45,338 nucleotides of DNA from JAGOZV01 sp964622895 (lineage in GTDB: Bacteria > Patescibacteriota > Saccharimonadia > Saccharimonadales > Saccharimonadaceae), in the NCBI GenBank assembly GCA_964622895.1, contig CAZUSB010000002.1, forward strand, positions 1 to 45,338, given 5' to 3'. How positions within the stretch are numbered: position 1 is the first letter of the stretch; each line of letters opens with the position of its first letter. Shown here piece by piece: positions 15,608 to 21,952 of the stretch. The translations under genes were made by a program, and so were the position numbers. The notes under the pieces are model-generated. The model searched no databases and was not told where the DNA came from. It was given only the letters and a program-made list of their open reading frames with translations.

Positions 15608-16221
15608 TATGCTTTTCCTCCAATCACTACTAGCCCTTTTCGCGGACCTGGAACAGCTCCTCGTAGACCGATAAGATTGTTAGTCGGATCTAGATAAGCA
15701 ATACTTAGGTTTTTGACTGTTACTTGATCATGCCCCATGTGTCCAGCCATACGTTTTCCTTTGAAAACTTTTTGTGGATACATTGAACCGATTGAACCGG
15801 GGCGCCGAACATTACCATTGCCTCCGTGTGTTTTTGCACTTGTTGCAAAATTGTGTCGTTTAACCGTACCAGCAAAGCCTTTACCTTTGCTAATTCCTGT
15901 CACGTCTACAGTTTCACCAAGACCAAAACCAGAGATATCTATTGTGTCGCCGACCTTGATTCCTTCCGGAATCTCATTGACACGAATCTCCCGAATATAT
16001 TTCGGTGTGGTTTTTGCTGGCTTAACGTGTCCAGCTACGGCCTTGCTCAGGTTCTTACCCTGACCATACGCAACCTGTACTGCATTGTAACCGTCTGTTT
16101 CCACGGTTTTTACCTGAGTAACAGTTACAGGTCCAGCTTCGATAAGTGTCACAGGTGTAGCTACACCATCATCGCTGATGATCTGGGTCATACCAATTTT
16201 GGTACCGAGAAGAGTCTTCAT
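15607..16221 (-). CDS. rplC: 50S ribosomal protein L3
   Basis: 204 residues from the ATG at 16219-16221, giving the canonical MKTLLGTKIGMTQI. GGGAG lies 9 bases upstream; a 16-codon longer reading from 16269 is not expected in L3 and lacks a site. The central GSIGSMYPQKVFKGKRMAGHMGHDQVTVKNL near 140-170 is the tunnel/peptidyl-transferase extension that holds the PrmB-type methylated Gln region. L3 starts 50S assembly. It is the first gene of the S10-spc block here, because rpsJ is detached. Confidence 0.97.
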   Translation of the reverse strand: MKTLLGTKIGMTQIISDDGVATPVTLIEAGPVTVTQVKTVETDGYNAVQVAYGQGKNLSKAVAGHVKPAKTTPKYIREIRVNEIPEGIKVGDTIDISGFGLGETVDVTGISKGKGFAGTVKRHNFATSAKTHGGNGNVRRPGSIGSMYPQKVFKGKRMAGHMGHDQVTVKNLSIAYLDPTNNLIGLRGAVPGPRKGLVVIGGKA

Positions 16222-16401
16222 TTCTTCGTGCTCCCATTTAAAACTCTTGGTGCCGGGTAGTTCCAACAAGATATCCTTTTCTACAGCTTTATTCTATAGA
16301 CTATGTACAGAGGTAAAAAAATAGCTTTTTTACTTCGTACGCGAATATCCTGGGCTTACTAGTTCACCAAGAATAAGTTATTATTACGTAATAAAGTTAC
16401 A
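16222..16401 (-). promoter_or_regulatory. Long 5' leader of the rplC-led ribosomal operon
   Basis: About 180 untranslated bases separate the predicted transcription start (near 16401) from rplC. Segments 16365-16374 and 16243-16252 can pair over 10 bases (one G-U), enclosing an AT-rich hairpin near 16310-16332, and the 3' arm ends just before the ribosome-binding site. This arrangement fits an autoregulatory leader such as the L4-controlled S10 leader of Proteobacteria, but no sequence match to a known leader family is claimed. Confidence 0.5.
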
Positions 16402-16407
16402 TCTAGT

Positions 16408-16436
16408 ATATTAGCATAGATTCTAAAAATTATCAA
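16408..16436 (-). promoter_or_regulatory. Promoter of the rplC-led operon
   Basis: Minus strand: -35 TTGATA at 16431-16436, 17-base spacer ending in TGC, -10 TAATAT at 16408-16413. This combines a good -35 with an extended -10. Confidence 0.75.
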
Positions 16437-16439
16437 GTA

Positions 16440-16469
16440 TTGCATATAATGCTATATGTATGAGATAAT
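16440..16469 (+). promoter_or_regulatory. Promoter of the lysine-rich membrane protein gene
   Basis: Plus strand: -35 TTGCAT at 16440-16445, 18-base spacer, -10 GATAAT at 16464-16469. It lies back to back with the rplC promoter (4 bases between the two -35 boxes), so the two divergent units may compete. A second TATAAT at 16445-16450 is an alternative -10. Confidence 0.6.
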
Positions 16470-16519
16470 CTAAACATAAGCTAATTCATTAATTATCACT
16501 TTTAAGGAGATACGAACAA

Positions 16520-16840
16520 ATGGCCACAGCAAAATCAACCAAGAGCAAAAAAACGACGACAAAAAAGACGCCTGCAAAAAAAGCTCCAGCAAAGAAAACT
16601 ACTGCAAAAAAAGCACCAGCAAAAAAAAGCACAGCAAAGACTACAACTAAAAAAACTACTGCAAAAAAGAAACCGCAGTACCAGTCATTTAAATTATCAC
16701 CTGAACAGCAACCATTCTTTACCTATAGCATCACCGACCAAACTGTCTATTGGTTCGTTCTTTCGGCGACAGTATTTGCCGTATCATTGTGGGTGTTGTA
16801 TCTACATTTAGAAGTTGTGCGCATCTCTGCTGGCCTATAA
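16520..16840 (+). CDS. Lysine/alanine-rich histone H1-like protein with a C-terminal membrane helix
   Basis: 106 residues. Residues 1-52 are almost only Lys, Ala, Thr and Pro in degenerate repeats of the KKAPAKK / KKTTAKK kind, resembling the tails of histone H1 and bacterial HU-like proteins. Residues 53-74 form a short linker, and about 75-98 (VYWFVLSATVFAVSLWVLYL) is one clear membrane helix. By the positive-inside rule the basic tail is cytoplasmic, so the protein could hold DNA, RNA or ribosomes at the membrane; that is inference. AAGGAG lies 10 bases before the ATG. It has its own promoter and terminator and interrupts the expected rpsJ-rplC junction on the opposite strand. Many low-complexity Lys-rich proteins look alike, so no family is named. 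Confidence 0.85.
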   Translation: MATAKSTKSKKTTTKKTPAKKAPAKKTTAKKAPAKKSTAKTTTKKTTAKKKPQYQSFKLSPEQQPFFTYSITDQTVYWFVLSATVFAVSLWVLYLHLEVVRISAGL

Positions 16841-16858
16841 GCTCAACCCTCAAAAACT

Positions 16859-16887
16859 AAAACCTCGGCATTTGACCGAGGTTTTTT
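16859..16887. terminator. Bidirectional terminator between the Lys-rich gene and rpsJ
   Basis: Stem AAAACCTCGG / CCGAGGTTTT (10 bp, loop CATTTGA at 16869-16875) followed by six T on the plus strand (16882-16887), with a T-rich stretch on the minus strand too. It ends the plus-strand gene and the convergent rpsJ transcript. Confidence 0.9.
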
Positions 16888-16910
16888 AAACTCAAAAACT
16901 TACGTATTGA

Positions 16911-17228
16911 TTACATGCGAATTTCAGCGTCCACACCAGCAGGTAGACTGAGGTTCTGTAGGCTGTCAATTGTTTTTGCGGTAGCATTAGAAATATCTAT
17001 CAAACGCTTGTGTACTCGCATTTCAAATGCTTCACCGCCTTTTTTGTAGACGTGAGGGCTTTTGACAACTGTAAAAGTGCTTCTTTTTGTTGGTAGAGGT
17101 ACAGGCCCCGCTACGTTTGCACCAGTACGAATAGCTGTGTCAATAATTTGTTTTGCAGATTGATCGATAACTTTGTGATCGTACGATTTCAATCTAATGC
17201 GGATTTTTAGTTTTTCTTCTTTTGCCAT
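16911..17228 (-). CDS. rpsJ: 30S ribosomal protein S10
   Basis: 105 residues, typical: KIRIRLKSYDHKVIDQSAKQI near 8-28, GPVPLPTKRSTFTVVKSPHVYKKGGEAFEMRVHKRLIDI near 41-79. S10 is in the 30S head and is also the NusB (NusE) partner in antitermination. Unusually it is not the first gene of the rplC operon: it has its own promoter and about 100 bases of leader, and is closed by a terminator, with a plus-strand gene beyond it. AAAGGAC about 7 bases upstream serves as the ribosome-binding site. Confidence 0.98.
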   Translation of the reverse strand: MAKEEKLKIRIRLKSYDHKVIDQSAKQIIDTAIRTGANVAGPVPLPTKRSTFTVVKSPHVYKKGGEAFEMRVHKRLIDISNATAKTIDSLQNLSLPAGVDAEIRM

Positions 17229-17335
17229 TTTATAAGTCCTTTCGTTGACTTACATTTCCGTAACCTTTATTCGAATCTTTGTTTATAAACTAAAGTCTGG
17301 TAAAGTTCTCGGAAAAATTTAATAATACAAAATTT

Positions 17336-17364
17336 ATCTTACACTAGATCTGTAAAAATGTCAA
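17336..17364 (-). promoter_or_regulatory. Promoter of rpsJ
   Basis: Minus strand: consensus -35 TTGACA at 17359-17364, 17-base spacer, -10 TAAGAT at 17336-17341; predicted start near 17329, giving a leader of about 100 bases. It directly abuts the tail of the tuf terminator. Confidence 0.85.
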
Positions 17365-17365
17365 A

Positions 17366-17400
17366 TAAAAATACACCCCGGAATATCGGAGTGTATTTTT
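17366..17400 (-). terminator. Terminator of tuf
   Basis: Stem AAAATACAC / GTGTATTTT (17368-17376 with 17391-17399) plus three inner pairs, loop around 17381-17386, followed on the minus strand by the T-rich GTGTATTTTTATTTG. It separates tuf from rpsJ. Confidence 0.85.
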
Positions 17401-17414
17401 ATGTTAAACTAAGA

Positions 17415-18599
17415 TTATTTTATAACTTTAGTAATAACACCGGCACCAACTGTACGTCCACCTTCGCGGATAGCAAAGTCTAGGCCCTGATCGAGTGCAA
17501 TTGGAGCACCAAGCTTTACCTTGAAGGTAACTGTATCGCCAGGGATAACCAATTCTTTTCCTTCAGGAAGCTCAACCTCTCCCGTAACGTCTGTGGTTCG
17601 GAAGTAGAATTGTGGTTTGTAACCTTTTGAAAATGGCGTATGACGTCCACCTTCTTCTTTCTTAAGAATATAAACTTGTGCTTCAAACTCGGTATGTGGA
17701 GTAATACTGCCTGGTTTAGCAATAACCTGTCCACGTTCAATTTGTTCGCGTTCTATACCACGTAGAAGCAATCCAGCGTTGTCGCCAGCTTGTCCACGGT
17801 CTAGGCTTTTCTTGAAAGCTTCAATTCCAGTAACAACTGATTTTTGAGTTGGTTTAATACCAACAACTTCAACTTCGTCGTTAATGTTGACAACACCTGT
17901 CTCAATTCGACCGGTAGCAACTGTACCACGGCCTTTAATTGAGAAAACGTCCTCAATTGGCATTAGGAAAGGCTTGTCTAGTTCACGAGTTGGCTCTGGA
18001 ACATATTCGTCAATTGCTTTGACTAGCTCCATAATAGCGTCTTCGTTTTCAGCATCACCCTCTAGAGCCTTTAGTGCTGAGCCCTTGATAATCGGTGCGT
18101 TATCACCATCAAATCCGTTCTTGTCAAGCAATTCGCGTACATCCATCTCAACTAGCTCAACTAGCTCAGGATCAGCAAGATCCATCTTGTTCAAGAAAAC
18201 TACGATCTTTGGCACACCAACCTGCTTTGCAAGCAGTACGTGTTCACGAGTCTGAGGTAGGGGGCCGTCGTTAGCAGCAACAACCAAGATAGCTCCATCA
18301 ATTTGAGCTGCGCCGGTAATCATATTTTTGATGTAGTCGGCGTGTCCTGGCATATCAACATGTGCGTAGTGACGTTTTTCACTTTCATATTCTTGGTGAG
18401 AAGTAGCGATAGTAATACCGCGAGTTTTTTCCTCGGGTGCGTTGTCAATTTCGTCGTAGTTACGAGGTTGGTTAACATCGCTTGGTAATTTTTTAGCTAA
18501 AACTTGTGTTAGAGCTGCAGTAAGTGTGGTTTTACCGTGGTCAACGTGACCCATGGTACCAACGTTTACATGTGGCTTTGAACGATCAAAATCTGCCAT
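17415..18599 (-). CDS. tuf: Translation elongation factor Tu
   Basis: 394 residues. G1 GHVDHGKT at 17-24, effector RGITIATSH near 60-68, G3 DMPGH near 82-86, G4 NKMD near 137-140, then the two beta-barrel domains (GRGTVATGRIETG, and FRTTDVTGEVELPEG near the C-terminus). EF-Tu delivers aminoacyl-tRNA to the ribosome. The residue before PGH is Met instead of the widespread Cys (DCPGH). Its own promoter in the fusA-tuf gap and a terminator make it separately transcribed from the str operon. GGAG lies 8 bases upstream of the ATG. Confidence 0.98.
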   Translation of the reverse strand: MADFDRSKPHVNVGTMGHVDHGKTTLTAALTQVLAKKLPSDVNQPRNYDEIDNAPEEKTRGITIATSHQEYESEKRHYAHVDMPGHADYIKNMITGAAQIDGAILVVAANDGPLPQTREHVLLAKQVGVPKIVVFLNKMDLADPELVELVEMDVRELLDKNGFDGDNAPIIKGSALKALEGDAENEDAIMELVKAIDEYVPEPTRELDKPFLMPIEDVFSIKGRGTVATGRIETGVVNINDEVEVVGIKPTQKSVVTGIEAFKKSLDRGQAGDNAGLLLRGIEREQIERGQVIAKPGSITPHTEFEAQVYILKKEEGGRHTPFSKGYKPQFYFRTTDVTGEVELPEGKELVIPGDTVTFKVKLGAPIALDQGLDFAIREGGRTVGAGVITKVIK

Positions 18600-18674
18600 T
18601 TGGTTTTCTCCTTTGATTATTAATTATTTGTTCGCGTGACAGTCCTAATAAAGACTCCACGACGCATGTACTAT

Positions 18675-18702
18675 ATTATACACATTTTTACCGATAGGTA
18701 AA
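18675..18702 (-). promoter_or_regulatory. Promoter of tuf
   Basis: Minus strand: -35 TTTACC at 18697-18702, 16-base spacer, -10 TATAAT at 18675-18680. The -35 forms one arm of the palindrome TTTACC-TATC-GGTAAA. The leader is about 68 bases. It is 12 bases beyond the fusA stop. Confidence 0.7.
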
Positions 18703-18714
18703 GGTATTTTACAA

Positions 18715-20808
18715 TTATTTGTTGGTACGTTTTTGAATTATCTCTTCAGCAACATTTGGCGGAACCTCCTCATAGTGAGATAGCTCCATTGAACTTGCTG
18801 CACGTCCCTGACTCATTGATCGAAGGTCGCTTGTATAACCAAACATATTTGCTAAAGGCACGATTGCCTTGATTAATTTGGTATTAGCACTTAAGTCTTC
18901 CATCGCTTCAATTCGTCCACGACGACTGTTCATGTCACCAATTACATCACCCATAAACTCCTCTGGAGTGGTGATTTCTATATTCATTACAGGCTCAAGT
19001 AGTACGGGTTTAGCTTTTTTAATACCTTCTCGGGTTGCTAAAATTCCGGCTAGCTTAAAGGCGAGCTCAGACGAGTCAACATCATGATAGCTACCATCAT
19101 AAAGCGTAGCCTTTATGTCTACCACTGGATAACCGGCAATCACACCGCCATCTAGAGTCTCACGAATTCCCTGCTCAACTGGCTTACGGTATTCTTGCGG
19201 AACGACACCACCTTTAATAGCATCAGTAAACTCAAAGCCTTTGCCTGGCTCGTTTGGTTCAAACTTGATCCAAACATCACCATATTGACCACGTCCTCCA
19301 GATTGCTTAATATGTTTACCTTGAGACTCAGAAGTCCCACGAATCGTCTCACGGAAGGCTACCTGAGGTTCACCAATATTAGCTTCGACATTGAACTCTC
19401 GCTTCATGCGTTCAATCAAAATATCAAGATGTAACTCACCCATACCTGACATAATAGTCTGTCCTGTCTCTTCGTCGGTATGGATGCGGAATGTTGGATC
19501 TTCCTCGGATAGACGCTGCAAGGCAATCGCCATTTTTTCCTGATCGGCTTTTGACTTTGGTTCAACCGCAATAGATACTGGCGGATCTGGGAAAGTAATA
19601 CTCTCAAGAGCGATCGGATGTGCAGGCTCGGTCAATGTATGTCCAGTAGCCGTCTGCTTTAAGCCAACAACTGCAGCGATATCGCCAGCGCCAATATTAG
19701 TAATATCCTCGCGCTTATCTGCGTGCATTCGCACAATTCGTCCAACTCGCTCTTTCTCTCCTGTCGTAGTATTCAAAATGTAACTACCAGCTTTTAGCTC
19801 ACCACTATAAACACGGACGAAAATCAATTTACCAACAAATGGATCGGTTGCAATCTTAAAGGCTAGTGCTGACATCGGCTCTTTAACATCTGGCTTGCGA
19901 GAAACTTCATCGCCAGTCTTTGGGTTTTGTCCCCAAATTTCGTCAACATCCAATGGGCTTGGCAAGTAATCTACCATAAGGTCGAGAACTTTCTCAACAA
20001 TAACGCCGCGGCCGTCTCCACCTGTCACCAAGTAAAAATCGCCATCTAGTACCCTTTTTCTGAGCGCAGATTTCAATTCCTCTTTAGTGATAGAATCTTC
20101 GCCTTCTTCTAGGAACTTCATCATTAAATCGTCATCAGCTTCTACGGCATTTTCAACCAATAGACTGCGAGCATTTTTTGCTTTTTCAAGCATATCTGCA
20201 GGAATTTCTCCCTCAATCAACTCATGATCGGCATAATTATTGTAGGTGTATGACTTCATCTCAATTAGGTCAACTACACCGTTAATATCTTTTTCAAAAC
20301 CAATTGGAATATGTATGGGAAACGCTTGCTTTGACAGTCTACTATGAATAGACTCCAACGATTTCCAAAAATCACCACCAGTTTGGTTAATCTTGTTAAT
20401 AAAGCAAATTCGTGGCACACCATACTTGTTGGCTTGTCGCCAAACAGTCTCTGACTGCGCCTCAACGCCCATCTTGCCATCAAACACAGTTATAGCGCCG
20501 TCAAGCACACGCAGTGAACGCTCAACCTCAGCCGTAAAGTCAATGTGACCTGGGGTATCAATAATATTAATCTTGTGATCTTTCCAAAAACAAGTGACGG
20601 CCGCAGAGGTAATAGTTATACCTCGCTCTTTTTCTTGCTCCATCCAGTCGGTAGTTGCACCATCACCATCACCCTTGACCACACCAATCTTGTGCGTCAG
20701 ACCAGTGCGATACAAAATACCCTCGGTGGTAGTAGTTTTGCCGGCATCAATATGGGCAATAATACCGACATTACGTAAATCCTTTAGGGGGACATTTTTT
20801 TCAGCCAT
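18715..20808 (-). CDS. fusA: Translation elongation factor G
   Basis: 697 residues, full length with five domains. G1 AHIDAGKT at 17-24, switch I KERGITITSAA near 60-70, G3 DTPGHIDFT, G4 NKIN (NKxN instead of the common NKMD), then domain II, domain III, domain IV with GGRGQYGDVWIKFEP near 508-522 and domain V (PVMNIEITTPEEFMGDVIGD). It catalyses translocation and ribosome recycling. The start has GAGG 5 bases upstream. It lies 39 bases after rpsG in the standard str order rpsL-rpsG-fusA. Confidence 0.98.
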   Translation of the reverse strand: MAEKNVPLKDLRNVGIIAHIDAGKTTTTEGILYRTGLTHKIGVVKGDGDGATTDWMEQEKERGITITSAAVTCFWKDHKINIIDTPGHIDFTAEVERSLRVLDGAITVFDGKMGVEAQSETVWRQANKYGVPRICFINKINQTGGDFWKSLESIHSRLSKQAFPIHIPIGFEKDINGVVDLIEMKSYTYNNYADHELIEGEIPADMLEKAKNARSLLVENAVEADDDLMMKFLEEGEDSITKEELKSALRKRVLDGDFYLVTGGDGRGVIVEKVLDLMVDYLPSPLDVDEIWGQNPKTGDEVSRKPDVKEPMSALAFKIATDPFVGKLIFVRVYSGELKAGSYILNTTTGEKERVGRIVRMHADKREDITNIGAGDIAAVVGLKQTATGHTLTEPAHPIALESITFPDPPVSIAVEPKSKADQEKMAIALQRLSEEDPTFRIHTDEETGQTIMSGMGELHLDILIERMKREFNVEANIGEPQVAFRETIRGTSESQGKHIKQSGGRGQYGDVWIKFEPNEPGKGFEFTDAIKGGVVPQEYRKPVEQGIRETLDGGVIAGYPVVDIKATLYDGSYHDVDSSELAFKLAGILATREGIKKAKPVLLEPVMNIEITTPEEFMGDVIGDMNSRRGRIEAMEDLSANTKLIKAIVPLANMFGYTSDLRSMSQGRAASSMELSHYEEVPPNVAEEIIQKRTNK

Positions 20809-20847
20809 TTTTTCCTCTTTTAATAGTTTGTAATTAATGTAAATATT

Positions 20848-21327
20848 TTAGCTACGAGCAAAATGCGCAAAGGCACGGTTCGCTTCAGCCATCTTGTGGG
20901 TATCTTCTTTCTTTTTGAAAGCAGCACCAGTTTCGTTGTAAGCGTCTACAATCTCGTTTGCCAGACACTGTGCATATGGCATGCCAGAGCGCGCTCTTGC
21001 GGATTGCACTAGCCATGAAAATGCAAAATGGTGTTGTCGGTGACCCTGTACAGGAAATGGAATCTGGTAGTTTGCTCCACCAACACGACGTGATTTAACC
21101 TCGTAATTTGGCGAAATATTTTTCAATGCTTTTTCAAAAACCTCTAACGGATTTTCGCTGTCTAGTTTTTTGGCAGCTAATTCAAGTGCTTCATAAACTG
21201 AACGCTCAGCCAAAAGCTTTTTACCATCTAGCATAGATTTGTTGATCAACCTTTGAACTAGTGGACTTTGGTATCTCCTATCTGGAGGTAGTTGTCGTTG
21301 TAATTTAACATTTGTTTTGCGAGGCAT
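20848..21327 (-). CDS. rpsG: 30S ribosomal protein S7
   Basis: 159 residues. Typical segments are LVQRLINKSMLDGKKLLAERSVYEALE near 23-49, NISPNYEVKSRRVGGANYQIPFPV near 69-92 and the C-terminal DTHKMAEANRAFAHFARS. S7 starts assembly of the 30S head and in many bacteria represses the str operon. It lies 2 bases after rpsL. Confidence 0.98.
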   Translation of the reverse strand: MPRKTNVKLQRQLPPDRRYQSPLVQRLINKSMLDGKKLLAERSVYEALELAAKKLDSENPLEVFEKALKNISPNYEVKSRRVGGANYQIPFPVQGHRQHHFAFSWLVQSARARSGMPYAQCLANEIVDAYNETGAAFKKKEDTHKMAEANRAFAHFARS

Positions 21328-21329
21328 GA

Positions 21330-21743
21330 TTATTTATCCCCCTTTTTGGTACCGTATTTTGAACGACCTTGTTTGCGGTCAGAAACTCCCTGCAAATCCA
21401 GCGCACCACGCACAACGTGATAACGTACACCCGGTAAATCCGGCGCACGGCCCCCACGAATGAGTACAACGGCGTGCTCTTGTAGGTTGTGACCCTCTCC
21501 ACCAATATAAGCCCAAACTTCTTGCCCGTTGGTTAAACGAACACGAGCAACTTTACGAAGCGCCGAGTTAGGCTTTTTTGGTGTTTTTGTCGTCACCTTG
21601 ATACAAACGCCACGTTTTAGTGGACCATTTTGATCATAGTAACGAGTTTTTAGCGCGTTATGACTTCGTCCAAGTGCAGGCGATTTTGATTTTTTCGCCG
21701 CAGTTTTACGAGGTTTTCGCACCAACTGATTTATAGTAGGCAT
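21330..21743 (-). CDS. rpsL: 30S ribosomal protein S12 with an altered streptomycin-site loop
   Basis: 137 residues. The decoding loop TPKKPNSALRK is intact at 54-64. The second conserved loop reads RGGRAPDLPGVRYH (96-109), where nearly all bacteria have RVKDLPG: the lysine equivalent to E. coli Lys87 is Pro101. The adjacent Asp102, the RimO methylthiolation site in other bacteria, is kept. The N-terminal third also carries about 13 extra residues (GRSHNALKTRYYDQNG) in place of the usual CPQKRG approach. S12 controls decoding fidelity. GGGAG lies 4 bases before the ATG, and a leader of about 130 bases precedes it. Confidence 0.97.
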   Translation of the reverse strand: MPTINQLVRKPRKTAAKKSKSPALGRSHNALKTRYYDQNGPLKRGVCIKVTTKTPKKPNSALRKVARVRLTNGQEVWAYIGGEGHNLQEHAVVLIRGGRAPDLPGVRYHVVRGALDLQGVSDRKQGRSKYGTKKGDK

Positions 21744-21780
21744 AAAACTCCCTTATGTCTTTAAACATTATTAGTAATGT

Positions 21781-21808
21781 GTAGCTCTCCCCAGCACGGG
21801 CTCGCTAC
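21781..21808 (-). promoter_or_regulatory. Hairpin in the rpsL (str operon) leader
   Basis: On the minus strand GTAGC pairs with GCTAC (outer stem) and CCC with GGG (inner stem), separated by purine-rich GAG / GAGA sides that could form tandem G-A pairs. It lies about 38 bases upstream of rpsL in a leader of roughly 130 bases. It may be an autoregulatory protein-binding site (S7 or S12 control is known in other bacteria); the identity here is inference. Confidence 0.4.
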
Positions 21809-21878
21809 CTTGCTCACTCCCCTTTAGTCTGCTGTACACTCGTGCAAACTTAAAATGACTGAGCGGAAACTCTTGATC

Positions 21879-21907
21879 ATTGTAGCATAGGTCGAGAAAA
21901 AAGTAAA
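21879..21907 (-). promoter_or_regulatory. Promoter of the rpsL-rpsG-fusA operon
   Basis: Minus strand: -35 TTTACT at 21902-21907, 17-base spacer ending in TGC, -10 TACAAT at 21879-21884 (extended -10). The -35 overlaps the 3' base of the rpoC terminator stem and its T-run, so termination and initiation are packed into the same 30 bases. Confidence 0.75.
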
Positions 21908-21933
21908 TAGCCCATCTTGAGATGGGCTATTTT
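21897..21933 (-). terminator. Terminator of rpoBC
   Basis: Near-perfect inverted repeat AAATAGCCCATCT / AGATGGGCTATTT (21905-21917 with 21920-21932), then on the minus strand AC followed by six T. It lies 20 bases beyond the rpoC stop. Confidence 0.9.
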
Positions 21934-21952
21934 GTCTGAAGGAGCCTGCAAG

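Noticed and set aside
15826..16260. Plus-strand reading frames of 70-140 codons opposite the ribosomal genes and rpoBC
   Set aside because: They are antisense shadows of highly conserved genes, without ribosome-binding sites or promoters.
18691..18710. The palindrome TTTACC-TATC-GGTAAA after fusA as a terminator
   Set aside because: The stem is short and AT-rich and no T-run follows on the minus strand; it is better explained as part of the tuf promoter.
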